DNA of 64,000 bases, taken from Eunapius fragilis. Taxonomy: Eukaryota > Porifera > Demospongiae > Spongillida > Spongillidae. The notes below the pieces were generated by a model. That model was not told where the DNA came from. It ran no database searches and was given only the letters and a program-made list of their open reading frames with translations. The stretch is from the NCBI GenBank assembly GCA_963681505.1, contig OY811983.1:6259001-6323000 (forward strand). Direction: 5' to 3'. Shown here one piece after another: positions 34,826 to 45,701 of this stretch (position 1 is the stretch's first letter; each line of letters starts with the position of its first letter). Position numbers and translations under genes: made by a program.

Positions 34826-35780
34826 CCTGTTCCCATAGGGTAGGTGTGTGTGTATATGTGAGGATGGGGAACCAACACCATGCACAGTTCCTCAACGCCA
34901 AAGCTACTTAGGTGACCCCCAATGAAATTATTCATCTGTCAACTTCACTGGAGATGGATGCCGCCTGCATTTGTAAGTTCTAAAGCAGATCTGGACAATC
35001 AGGTAACAGTTCCCTGTTCCCACAGAGTAGGTACGTACAAGTGAGGGTGGGGGACCCAACGCAAGGGGTGGTTTTCCAACACTGTACGTACTTGTGAGTG
35101 ACCCCCAATGAATTCATGGAAACTGTTCCCAACTACCCTGTTCATTGGGGATCACTCACAAATTGCTTAGGCATTGGGGAACCACACGTGGTGTTAGGTC
35201 CCCCATCATCACCTGTACACGCCTACCCTTTGGGAACAGGGAACTGTCACCAAATTGTCTGGAGCTGCTTTTTAGATGGCATCCATAACCAGTGAAGATG
35301 ATATATGATAATTAATTTCATTGGGGGTCACTCTCAAGTTGTTCCAGCGTTAAGGAACCATGCATCACATGTACACATCTACCCTGTGGGAACAGGGAAC
35401 TGTTACCAGATTGTCCAAATCTGCTTTAGATCTTACACAGGTGGCATCCATCTAGTGAAGTTGACATATGAATAATTTCTTTGGGGACTCAACACCAGGG
35501 GTGACTCCCCAATGAAATTACTTATATGTCCTCATCACTGGAGATGGATGCTACCCGTGTAAGTTCTAAAGCAGATAAAGATAAAGACAATCTGGTATCA
35601 GTTCCCTGTTCCCACAGGGTAAATGTGCACATGTGAAGATGGAGGACCCAACGCCACACGTGGTTCCCCCAATGCCAGACCTACTAGTGGGTGACCCCCC
35701 ACCCTTTCATGTACACACCTACACTGTGGGAACAGGGAATTGTCACCGGATTGTCTTGGATCTGCCTTAGAACTTACATG
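34823..35780. repeat. Mixed-orientation array of a ~190-bp repeat
   Basis: Units start TTCCCTGTTCCCACAGGGTA and contain GGTGACCCCCAATGAAATTA and GTTCTAAAGCAGATCTGGAC. Forward copies begin near 34823, 35010 and 35600; inverted copies (GGGAACAGGGAACTGT) lie near 35230, 35385 and 35725. No coding sequence. The region 35781-36348 holds no recognisable feature. Confidence 0.8.
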
Positions 35781-36348
35781 AGTAGCATCCATCTGTGAAG
35801 ATAATTCTATTGCTGTACTTATTTGCACACATTCAGCATGCATATATAACAAAGATAGTGTCATAACAACTATAGCATAGCACTCCATGAATTCTGTCCA
35901 TTGCACTATTTCAGGAAATGATTGATGAGTTCAGAGCATAATACATCGCAGGCCCACAATTTTGGAAACCAGTCGTGCATACTCTTTTTTAAAATAAGAG
36001 CTGGATGCATGCAAGCTTGTAATTACAGATGTGCCTTGATATGGTATGTATCTATCAGAATGATGGTTTTACAATAATAAAAGGATTTAAAAAACAGGTA
36101 CATGTATCTCCCTTTTCATAATAGAGGTTGAAAGCGATGTTAATAGTACAGCGTCAGTTTCAGAATCACAAACTAACCAATTCATCGTTTGAGCTACATT
36201 CTTCAGTACTATAGTACTCATTCAGTTATCCCCTTTTTCAGATTATCACAGTAAAACGTATACTACGTCTTATTTTAAGAAATAAAAATTTACATACCAT
36301 GCAGTTTGTAAATACTTTCTGCGTTAAATACTGCATTCAAGAATCAGC

Positions 36349-37251
36349 TCACATTAAACTTCCAGCTACTTTGGAAGCCCATGTCTTCAAATCTGTTGGT
36401 CGTTCATTAGTAATTCTAAAGTAATCCGAAACGTCTGCCTCATTTGTAATAGGTGATCCATCATCAATCAACCGATACAATTCAGTAATCCCATCAGCCT
36501 TCCATTCCTCCTTATAGCTAACGACCAGCATCGCCTTTCCTGTCTCGTAGGTGACTCGGACGTATCGTATTTCCCTTCCGAGAGCTTCGCCGATGGCCTC
36601 AGTCACCTCGCCGAAGGTACTCCTGTGACTGATGATCTTGTACGTTTTGTTTCCGTGCCGGCTCGAGTCCGCCAAGATTGCGGCGGCAGCGTTACCGCAA
36701 TCGCTCGTGGTGACCGGAGTGTAGGGCTTATCGGGGTCGACTGGACAGCGAAAGGTTGACTCCAACTTCATGTTTTCCTTGTTAAGGATCAAGTGATTCT
36801 CCACAAAGTACGGGAGGCGGAGAAAGCAGTAAGGGACCCCTATTCGTGAAATGTCCTCCTCGATCTTCTTGAACTGGGCTCCGAATACAGTGTCGGCGAG
36901 GTCTGCCGTTAGGACGCTGACGAGCATGATGAACCGGACCCCCGCATCCCGGGCTATCTCCGCTGTAGTGACGACCACTTCCGCCCTGTTACATATGCAA
37001 GGAGTCACGATGAACAGGGCATCCACACCGCTCAGGGTGGAGGGTAGGTTTTCCCTATCCGCCATGGCCGCGGCTACGATGGAAACGTTAGGTAGATTTT
37101 TCAGCCTCTCCGCGCTGGCGGGATTTCGAGTACCCGCTCGTATTTCGACCCTATCGGCGTATTTGGCGGACAGGGCAGCGAGCGTCGGAGGGCCGATGTT
37201 ACCGCCGTTTGCGCCAAGAACGAATACCACTGGTTTTTTACTGTCAGACAT
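36349..37251 (-). CDS. NmrA-like NAD(P)-binding Rossmann protein
   Basis: An intronless 300-residue protein of the NmrA / atypical short-chain dehydrogenase family, which bind NAD(P) and act as redox sensors or isoflavone-reductase-type enzymes. Seen: start strand PVVFVLGANGGNIG (7-20), a variant of the GxxGxxG nucleotide loop; RAGTRNP after strand 2; DALFIVTPC; RFIMLVSV; PYCFLRLPYFVENH (typical of the family); YTPVTTSDCGNAAAAIL for the domain that follows. The usual YxxxK catalytic pair is not evident, as in NmrA. The ATG is unambiguous because an upstream stop precedes it. Neighbouring sequence at 37395-37510 copies its 5' end. The absence of introns, against multi-exon neighbours, allows retrocopying or transfer, but GPCR genes here are intronless too. 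Substrate unknown. Confidence 0.88.
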   Translation of the reverse strand: MSDSKKPVVFVLGANGGNIGPPTLAALSAKYADRVEIRAGTRNPASAERLKNLPNVSIVAAAMADRENLPSTLSGVDALFIVTPCICNRAEVVVTTAEIARDAGVRFIMLVSVLTADLADTVFGAQFKKIEEDISRIGVPYCFLRLPYFVENHLILNKENMKLESTFRCPVDPDKPYTPVTTSDCGNAAAAILADSSRHGNKTYKIISHRSTFGEVTEAIGEALGREIRYVRVTYETGKAMLVVSYKEEWKADGITELYRLIDDGSPITNEADVSDYFRITNERPTDLKTWASKVAGSLM

Positions 37252-37389
37252 CTCTGCTGATGATATAGAGTGTTTTACACAGCGCGTGATTTAATGCCAT
37301 ACATATTTGTTAAATTAATCTCCCATATTTGCTATCAGAGAATAGTAACTAACGTCACCAAGTATGTTGCTATTAATAGGCATTCCCTC

Positions 37390-37510
37390 TCGAGGGCCGT
37401 GATGTTACCGCCGTTTTTGCCAAGAATGAGCGCCAGTAGTTCTTTAAATTACTGCTAAACTTCTCTGCTGATGATGATCGAACCACTCTCAGTGCGTGTT
37501 TTAACGAAGT
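37390..37510 (-). pseudogene. Partial duplicate of the NmrA-like gene 5' end
   Basis: About 120 bp match the start region of the NmrA-like gene (37190-37300): GATGTTACCGCCGTTT, GCCAAGAA, then TTCTCTGCTGATGATGAT. The shared part includes the start area and the Gly-rich loop (GKNGGNIT in place of GANGGNIG). The following 100 bp also align loosely, so a tandem duplication covering promoter and N-terminus is likely. No continuing reading frame. Confidence 0.7.
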
Positions 37511-37620
37511 ACATATTAAATTCAAATTCATATATGGGTTTCTTTTTTATATGAGCATATAGTATAGTTTACTTATTAGAAGTTTCGCTATGTATTGTAG
37601 GATTTGACCCCGACTATGAA

Positions 37621-38010
37621 GTCATTAAAACACGCGACCACTTATCGAGACTCCTGATGATCGGATCGTTTAGCTAGTTGTTCTCATCGAACGAGAAGAC
37701 GAAAGTGAGTAATTTCGTAGTTTGTTTTATGTCTCAAAACCGCGCGGTTGTAGAGAACAAAAGGGCACTGCTCGTCCCCTCGTACCCAGACCCTGAATTA
37801 TCCTCCTCCTCCTCCTCCTCCTCCTCCTCCTCCTCCTCCTCCTCCTCCTCCTCCTCCTCCTCCTCCTCCTCCTCCTCCTCCTCCTCCTCCTCCTCCTCCT
37901 CCTCTTCCTCCTCCTCCTCCTCCTCTTTCTTGACCACGGATTACTAGGAACACATTTAAAGAATGGAGATTTCACCAATAGAGCTCTTTCATCGCGTGAC
38001 TTAATAGCAT
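37621..38010. mobile_element. Dispersed repeat, family D copy 2, with (TCC)n tract
   Basis: Shares with 34374-34825 the blocks TTAAAACACGCGACC, GTTTAGCTAGTTGTTC, AGAGAACAAAAGGGC and ACCCAGACC, followed by a nearly pure (TCC)42 at 37801-37926. The far end (37991-38008, ATCGCGTGACTTAATAGC) is an imperfect inverse of the start, hinting at terminal inverted repeats. Confidence 0.65.
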
Positions 38011-38963
38011 TTTGCAGCTGCATGAGAACACTGCACCGCTCTTATAACGACGAAGTTTAATACAACCCCGAGAAGCAGCTATTTCGCATGCCCTTACCCG
38101 CACATTGCCACAATAGCTGCAGATACAAACCTGCATGATATGCCACTGCATTATACACACAATGAATATTCAAGATGATTATCATTAGCCGTATGGCCTA
38201 ATTGTAGGTGATAATTGCTTGGAATCCACAAAGGGTAAAATATAATTTTTAGAATGGCAAAAGCCAAACTAAGTGGCGTTAAATTGGCATGCTTCATCTA
38301 AATATGTCAGTGATGGAACGTGAGCAGATTCCCGGTGGCGGTGTGACTGGGGTGAACCCGCGTAGCCCTGTACGTTCGTATGCTTGTAAGTATTTTCTAG
38401 TTTGCTGATGATTATGCAGAGAAATACTGGTTTGCCCCCCCCCCCCTTCCCGCCACTGGCCGGATTCCGGGACGCGCTGCGTATAACTATTTTTGCGTCC
38501 TATTATTGCGTCATTTTACATGCATTCGATACGTTATGCCTTTACTGCGCTTTGAGATGCATACGAAACGTCCCATCCGGCACCAGCCGCGCATTCGTCG
38601 GCCCCGACACCAACGGATATTAGGAATACTTTCTTCGTGCCCTAACGATGACACTTATATAGTAGGCACTGCAATCCGTGATTTTAGACCGTAAAATCCT
38701 AGCCGGATGTCAAAAGAAAAATTTTCTGTTTGCAAATTATTGACACCATTTGGTAAAAACGATCTGGTAGCTTTATTGTGCTTCATTATGGCTTACTATG
38801 CATTCAGAACGACTGCCGAATGCGTCAGAAATAGACCAGACTAGCTTTTAAGTTTTAAAACACGCACCGTTAAGTTTTGTTCAAATCGAATACAGTTCCG
38901 CATTTTCTACTCGAAGATTAATAATTAAAGAGTTAATTCGAAACTCGACCACGTGGCATAAAT
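38011..38963. other. Intergenic, nothing recognised
   Basis: No gene, tRNA or repeat family identified, apart from a short C run (38437-38446) and a further TTAAAACACGCACC motif at 38855. The last part should contain the DUSP promoter; no TATA box stands out. Confidence 0.5.
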
Positions 38964-40830
38964 ATGGAGAGAGTCAGCGAGGATCACTTGTGGTTTGTTC
39001 AAGTACTCGACAGAATGGGCTCACCCTGTCCGAAAAATTTCTCATGGTTTGTAAGGAGTAAGCTTGCAGGAATGGGATGCCCTCGAAATAGAGCACAACT
39101 TGCCTATTTGGCCCAAAACGGCATTAAAACCGTGGTCAATCTTACCGAGATGAGTCACTATTCAGAAGAAGCCATAAGCCATGGTATTACTGTACACCAG
39201 ATACCCATCGCAGATTATTGTTCACCATCGCTTGTTCAGATACAGCAATTTATGTCTCTCCTGGATAGCACAAGCGAGGTGAGTACTAGTGTTCTGTAGT
39301 TACTTGTGTTCAGCGTTTTGTATTTCAAAACAATTGATAACAAACTAGGAGATAATGATTCATTCCTACGATTGAATTATATTGCACTGCAGTGGTGATT
39401 TTAGATTCACTAGAAGGGATTTTAATATTTAGGAACATTGCCAAGAAAAAGGGACCTAATACATGTATAACTTTGGCCTGGATTATGTGTCATGGGCAGA
39501 TCCAGAAATTTTGAATGGAAGTTGCGAGCTGTATGAAAATTATGGTCCACTAAAAATTACAGTCCCAGACCATAATTTAAGAATTGGTTTAGGTGGACCA
39601 ATATTACAAGGAAATCTAGGTTAGGGTAAGAAATAACTGGTCCCGGTATTAAAAGCACGTGTGTTGATGGAGCTAACAGTAGTGAAAACAGTGTGCAATC
39701 TTGTCAAGGAAGTGACCTGTTCGGCAAAACCTATCATGCTGGGAAAAAGAGTCGTAAGTTAGAAGGCTTTAAGTTTCAGCTTTCAAACAATGGAGAGCTT
39801 ATGTATAGGCAACTGCTAAAGGAAAAGGTTGTGTTTTAGCGTTCATGCACCACAAAAGTATATGATATGGTATCCTATATTAGGGCACGGTTTTGCTGCA
39901 GTACTTTCAGAAAAGATCGGGTGAAGTAGCATTGGTTTGTCTTGTGGTTGGCACATGGGAGAGAGCAGAACGATGTTAAGTCTAATGGTAACTATTATAG
40001 CTTTGCCCTGCAAGGAGCATGGATAAAATTACACATGCAAGAGACGATGTATACATCTCACAAATCTGTGAACATAATTGTAGTGAAGCGAATGAAGTGA
40101 AGAAACAAATGTTGCTTAATAATTATGTAATCAGTGGTTGCATGAAGTTGATTTTCGTTATACATGTACACATGTTTATATTATCTATCAAAGTTGTTGG
40201 CAATTTTTAATAACATCCATTGGACCAACATTTTCAACCTGGACCATAATTTTTGGTAATTTTGGTCCGAGCAGACCAACTTTCCAATGACAGAGCACCA
40301 ATGGATACTAATGACATTCAGAACCTAATTGTAAGTGCCAGTGAAATTCATTATGTTAATTGCAATGGTGGAGAAGACCGCTCAAAAAAGGAGGGGATCA
40401 ACCACAGTGTCCCTCCCCCCCCCACCCCCTCCATCTGCCACTGTACATTTCAGTTAACAGTCATCAAATCAGCTTACCATCCTTTTTGCACAATCTATAA
40501 TAACCTTTTGCACAAAGAAAAGTGATTTCTTGATAATGGCCTTTTACATGTTTCATATAACAAGAGCGGGTAGTGTGGGATCAGACGTATTATTCACAAC
40601 CCCATGTGATGTTCTCACCCTTATAGGCAGTGGGTGTCCACTGTGGTGGGGGTTATGGGAGGACTGGTACCATGCTGGCATGCTATCTGGTGGCCAAGGA
40701 GGGTTACTCTGCTGATGAAGCAATCGAGGAGACACCGAGGCGGAGGCATGGCTCCATCGAAACACAATCACAGGAGCAGATAGTGAAGGTATTTGAGGAG
40801 AGCCTGAAGAAGCCTGCACATAGTATTTGA
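38964..40830 (+). CDS. DUSP23: DUSP23-like small dual-specificity phosphatase
   Basis: Two exons, 38964-39278 and 40627-40830, join in phase 0 to 172 residues. DUSP23 (VHZ) is about 150 residues and removes phosphate from phosphotyrosine and phosphoserine/threonine. Seen: NFSWFVRSKLAGMGCPR near the start, VVNLTE (57-62), general acid region IPIADYCSPS with D84, and the P-loop VHCGGGYGRTGTM with catalytic C111 and R117, then RRRHGSIETQSQEQ. Met18 (39015) aligns better with the start of known DUSP23 proteins than Met1, so the true protein may lack the first 17 residues. The 1.35-kb intron contains TGGTCCA repeat scraps but no gene. Confidence 0.93.
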
Positions 40831-41519
40831 GGAGAACCTGGATATGCCTGCATGTAGTGACATTGATAGTGCCACATATCTCTCCACGTTCATTGGTAGC
40901 AGTAGTTTCTAGGTTACTGGCTGCATTGGCAAACTGCTGTTTGTGTTTTTTTTTTTCAGTTTGCATGCAAATTACAGTTATCTAAGAAAAGTGATTAATT
41001 CAGTGCTATTTTTAGAAGTTATGATAGAACAGTTTATGTGTGGATGAGACACATGTATGTGGCATTGCTTTTTAAAAATATAGTGTTTGAACAAGTACAG
41101 TGCATGTGCCATTCATTACCTCACATGCACAGCAAAACCTGTGCACACACACAGTGTTTATATTATAAAGCAAAGCCACATACAGACAGACCAAGGATTT
41201 TGAGGCAAGGGGGACAAAGTGATAGGTAAGGGTGGGGAAGAGGCACCAGCTAGACGGCAAGGGAGAATGCTGTAAACTCCACCATTGTGGTTTAGGACAA
41301 AGTGCCTTTTAACAGTTTTTGGGTCAGATGAGTATTACAGAATCCCATGAATCATACACCAACTTTTGCTCATTGTGCCTCATCACGCGTTACATGTTGA
41401 ACATGTAGCCCACAAAATCAAAGGTGGTGCTGGTCCCAGTGGAACTGATTCTGTACAGTGGCAGAGTTTTCTACTACACCATGGTGCCCATAGTAATCAT
41501 TTGAGGTTGCCGCACTGAC

Positions 41520-42300
41520 ACGTCAATCAATGGCAAACATTGTGCTTGAATGGGACAACATCAAAGCCAACTCATTGCCTTGGACAAGTGTCCTGGTGTT
41601 CGACCTATTGGCATTGGAGAGTGTTTGCATCACATTTTATTGGTAGAGTGCCATTGATTTTGAAATGATGTGAGCAGGCATAGAAGGGCAAGTGCAGCTG
41701 TACACCCAGCATTTTGGTAATGGATGGGAGCTTTTATTAATGTATGCCAAGACATTCTTGAGTTGCTGCCTTGTGGAGTGCTCATGCACTACAACCTTGA
41801 TGCAGCCACTTTTTGTTCAATACCTATCAAGAATTTGCTTGGCTTGTGTTAAAAGAGGATCAGATGAGTGTCTATTCAGTAGGGAGGGTGTTACTCAAGA
41901 TGATCCTCTATCCATACACTATTACCTACTTGTAAAGTCACTGAAGGTCAACAAAAGAAGGCTGCAGACCTGGTACGCAGATGACTCAGCTTGAAGTGGT
42001 AATACCTTGCAAGGAGGTTTATTATTGGGCTGAACAAGGCTGTAGTGTATGGTTACTTTCCTGAGTCCAGGAAAAGCTGCTTGATTTTTACCCCACAATT
42101 TGAAGATGAGGCCAGGCTAGTCTTTGGTGCAAATAGTGAATGGACATTACTATCTTGGGGGTGTAATAGGAGGCTGTATGACAGTGGACAATTTGTTGAG
42201 AAACTATCCCAGGCAGCTACCAGACACCCCAAGCCGCTTATACTGCTCTCTCCAAATTGTGATGGCCATACCTACAATGAGTCATGAATATAACCATGGA
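41520..42300 (+). mobile_element. LINE reverse-transcriptase remnant
   Basis: The plus strand reads GVTQDDPLS, LVKSLKVNKRRLQTWYADDS (active-site YADD), FPESRKSCLIF and GHYYLGGVIGG in different frames separated by stops. This RT differs from the YLDD type at 30350, so a second LINE family is present. Non-functional. Confidence 0.8.
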
Positions 42301-42479
42301 GATGCCGGTACATTTACCGTACCTTTTTTTTTTTTTCAAAATCATTTACATGCCATTTCATGTATGCAGTAAAAGGTCGCAATAGCGTAATAACAATTAC
42401 GGACTATTTTAAAAAAAGGATGCATAAAGACATAAATAATAATAGTCTGCGTTTAAATACACTTATTATTATTGTTAAC

Positions 42480-43610
42480 TAATCACACAATACAACGTTC
42501 CCAGAGAAACAATCCCAGTGGCCGGCACCAGGGATCTCATCAGTATGTAGACCGGACGAGGATGATACCAAGTTTGCCATACAAGTTGGACAGGATCATC
42601 GACTTTGGTTTGTTCATAGTGATGGCAATCCGGGAAGCAATAAAGGAGAATGTGTTGCATGCTTCAGCTCCCCATGCTCCATACGATTCTACGGCTAAGG
42701 GAGTGCATCGCCACCCTAGTTCAGAGCACTTAGCATCATACTTGGAATGTTTACGCACCTCTGCTGCTTTGGCTGCTGTACCTGCTGAAACTCCCGCTTC
42801 CAAAATAGTTGAGGGATTAAGTGGTGAAGTAACAGTGATATCGTAAGCAGCACTAGCAGAACCACTTGGATTAGAGAGTACAGCTGGACGGGTGAGAGTC
42901 TTGTCCTTACCTAAACCACCACCTGCTTCCAAGCGAACTGAAAGGGATGCCTGGCGGCAGGCTTCATAGACTGCATTGCACAGAAGATTATGGCGGTTAG
43001 TCACATCCCCCCCACGCTTGCAGGTGACACTATGGTGACACAATGGGTCCAGCATGCTCTCTGGGCATAGTGGGCAAGTCTGAGGAATGGCATTATTCTC
43101 AGAATGAGGATTTAAACCCAACCACCATTTGACTGCAATGTTGAGCTCTCATGGATTGAGGTGAAGTCCCATGACTTCAGAAGGGACGACTGAGAGCCAG
43201 GCAGAGGCGTGCACTGAGAGAAGTCGTGCTTTGTTAGCACAGGACATGGAGTTGTAAAGGCTAGCAAACTGTGAGTCTTCTATAACATATGTCTGGGTGT
43301 CCTCAAAATAAGAGTACTTGGCTTTTTTCACGCAGGTCCTGTAGAACTGCTGCCGTAAGTGAGAAGGAGCATAGGTGGCATCCAAAACCATGGGGCCAAT
43401 GTGATCCCATCAGGATGCTTCGTCTGGAATTAAGGAATGTGGGAAGTGGTCAGGTCTCAATGGATGATGTCATGCATTTAGAGTGGCATGACGATAGTGA
43501 TGACCAGTACTGAAATGGCAGCTGAAACCACGGAGTCATGCCCAGAGCAATGTTAGCAGAAATGTGGGCTGCACAAAGGTACATCAAGGCGGAGACTAAC
43601 TGCCACTACA
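42480..43610 (-). mobile_element. LINE C-terminal fragment with CCHC and endonuclease-like domain
   Basis: Minus strand: NKARLLSVHASAWLSVVPSE (43150-43240), then a 193-residue open stretch with CPLCPESMLDPLCHHSVTC (C-x2-C-x9-H-x4-C), RGGDVTNRHN, SAAYDITVTSPL, EAGVSAGTAAKAAEVRKHSK and ELGWRCTPLAVESYGAWGAE. A CCHC motif followed by D...E..K..K is the layout of restriction-like endonucleases in R2/R4-type LINEs. The element is 5' truncated. Confidence 0.78.
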
Positions 43611-43783
43611 ATTGTCGCGTTGAAGCCTAGTAAGGGGTGGCATGAAACCAGGCAATATGCAGACTCCTTAAAAAATTTTTTTCCCAATACATGGGGACGG
43701 ATGTGCGTGCAGCTTATTCAAAATTATACTCTATATGGTATGTGTTTGTTGAATTGCTGGATGATATCATTACCTGTTAGGGT

Positions 43784-43809
43784 GGGGGGGGGGGGGGGGG
43801 GGGGGGGGT
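43784..43809. repeat. Poly-G tract, ~26 nt
   Basis: A G run separating two LINE fragments. The flanks (43611-43783) show nothing recognisable. Confidence 0.9.
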
Positions 43810-43829
43810 AGCTAAAAAATCATCATTAT

Positions 43830-45225
43830 TGAATAAACAGGATTACACAATGTATTTATTTGTCCTTCCATTATTAGAATGAATAGTAATAGGGATAACA
43901 CACAAGAAACAACAACGGAAACAAAACATACTGTCAACCAGTGATACCAATGAAGGTAAAGCTCTTGACAGCAGAGCTCTTGCACAGGACCTAACCAAAG
44001 TGAGGCTGAGTCTGCCATAAATGGCAGCAGTGGCCTGGGACTTGGTACACCTCATGGGTATGGCCAGACAAGTGGCAATACGCAATAGTGTTTCCCTGGC
44101 TTCAGCACCCCAGCAGCCATAGGTCTCCAATGCTAGTGGTGTGCATTTCCAGCCCAACTCGGAGCACTTTGGGTCATTCAAATCATGCTTGCAACACTCC
44201 GCCACTAAAGCTGCAGACCCTGCCGTCACTCCTGCTTCAGACAAAATAGAAAGGTTTAGCGGTGAGGTAACGGTAAGACCAAATGCAGCTGGCTTCCCAA
44301 GAGACCAGTTGGGGACCAGAACATCTGCTGGTCTGGTGTTGCATTTGTCATGCCCAAAGCCACTGCCAACCTCGACTTGGGCAGATACATTAGCTCGCCC
44401 ACAAACACATCACGGAGTTTATTGTGGCGGGAAACCACATCACCCCCATGCTTGCAAGCAATGACATGGTGACCCAAGGGATCCAAGGCAAGACTTGGGG
44501 CAGAAAGTGCAGTTGAGGCCCTGAGCCAAATCCATACCCAGTCACCGTTTTAAGGCAATTTGTAATTCTGGAGAGTCCATGTGCAGGTTAAGAACTGGTG
44601 AGGGAATAACTGAAAGCCAGGCTGCAGCATTGGGAGAAGAAACTGATAGCAAACGTGCTCTGTCAGGTAAGGATGAATTGTCAAAAAGAAGCTTAAATTG
44701 GTGATTCTCAATCTTACTAGACAGAGTACGCTGACGGCACGGTGAAGAGACAATGTCATCTAGAATGATCGCATCAGCAGGTGGAATGAGTGCATTGAAG
44801 TGGTTCACTGAAGTGAAGAGGTGGGGCATGGACACTGAACACTGCTCAGATGCACTTACAGATGAAATGTAGGCTGCTGCTGAGTGGAGTGAAAGGCTAT
44901 GTAGACCCAGCCCACCTTTGCTAAGAGAGAGTTGGGCCTGTTGCCATGAGTTGCCAAAGGCATCCACTGCAGTGCATTCAGCAAAAGCATGATGAAGTCA
45001 TTATCAAACATTTGCAGTGCATCAGCCATAAGAGAGGGAGGTGTAGAACGAACAAGATGTACCATCTTACAGAAACTGCCACACTGATGAAGGAGAAGCA
45101 GCGCCACCTGAGGATCCACAGAATCAACATCCTCCAACACGTGCAGAACCCCCTGGGCCTTTGCACATTTCTGAGATGCATATTTGGCACAGAAGACAAA
45201 GTTACCAATTGGAGCACCTAGAATT
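43830..45225 (-). mobile_element. LINE 3' half, second copy of the same family
   Basis: Minus strand in order: GAPIGNFVFCAKYASQKCAK, VDPQVALLLLHQCGSFCKMV, LSKGGLGLHSLSLHSAAAYI, DRARLLSVSSPNAAAWLSVI, MDPLGHHVIACKHGGDVVSR, CSELGWKCTPLALETYGCWG, ending near 43840. It parallels both 30540-31800 (plus) and 42480-43610 (minus). Frame changes and the lost first zinc cysteines make it non-functional. Confidence 0.8.
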
Positions 45226-45379
45226 ATTATTATTTTAAATAATTCTGGCTTTAGTTTACATTTGCTTTAAAATGTGGGTAAAAGAAAGGGTTGAAGGCAA
45301 ACGTTCCCACAGCATCTGTGTGGCGACTATGGTCCTCACGCAATGGGATCATACTGGGGTCAGAATTCCTGTATCCGCC

Positions 45380-45396
45380 CCTGTGTGGAGCCGGAG
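45380..45396. mobile_element. Solo end of a family-C-type element
   Basis: GTATCCGCCCCTG is the inverse of the CAGGGGCGGATMC ends seen at 32658 and 52343. Only the end is recognisable. Confidence 0.4.
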
Positions 45397-45701
45397 AATA
45401 CTTTAAATTAACGATACTCAAAGCTTACGGGCACTTCGCGCCTATTTTGTGACCGACGCCCCTTTATTTCCAGCGGTTAATCGAACCCCCTTTCCAAAAT
45501 CCTACGCACGGGCCCGACTATAGTGTTCACGGCGACACCCAGCCATACCTTTATGATTATGTTCTAACTGACTAGTGAATTTTTATTAAATCCAAAATTC
45601 ATCTATATATTGCTATTATATATATATATAACTGTCGACACAGCAGTTCTGCCGTCAGTATTTATTTATTTTTTAGTGGTATCATCCAAGGCCAGGGACA
45701 G

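Noticed and set aside
34374-34935. Poly-Ser, poly-Leu and Glu/Arg-rich proteins
   Set aside because: Produced by the TCC/TTC tract; no homology.
37678-38023. Poly-Ser and poly-Arg open frames at the second TCC tract
   Set aside because: Same cause as at 34.4-34.9 kb.
43149-44967. Separate single-copy genes for the long minus-strand frames
   Set aside because: The motifs repeat in order between copies and match a LINE C-terminus, so they are retrotransposon remnants.
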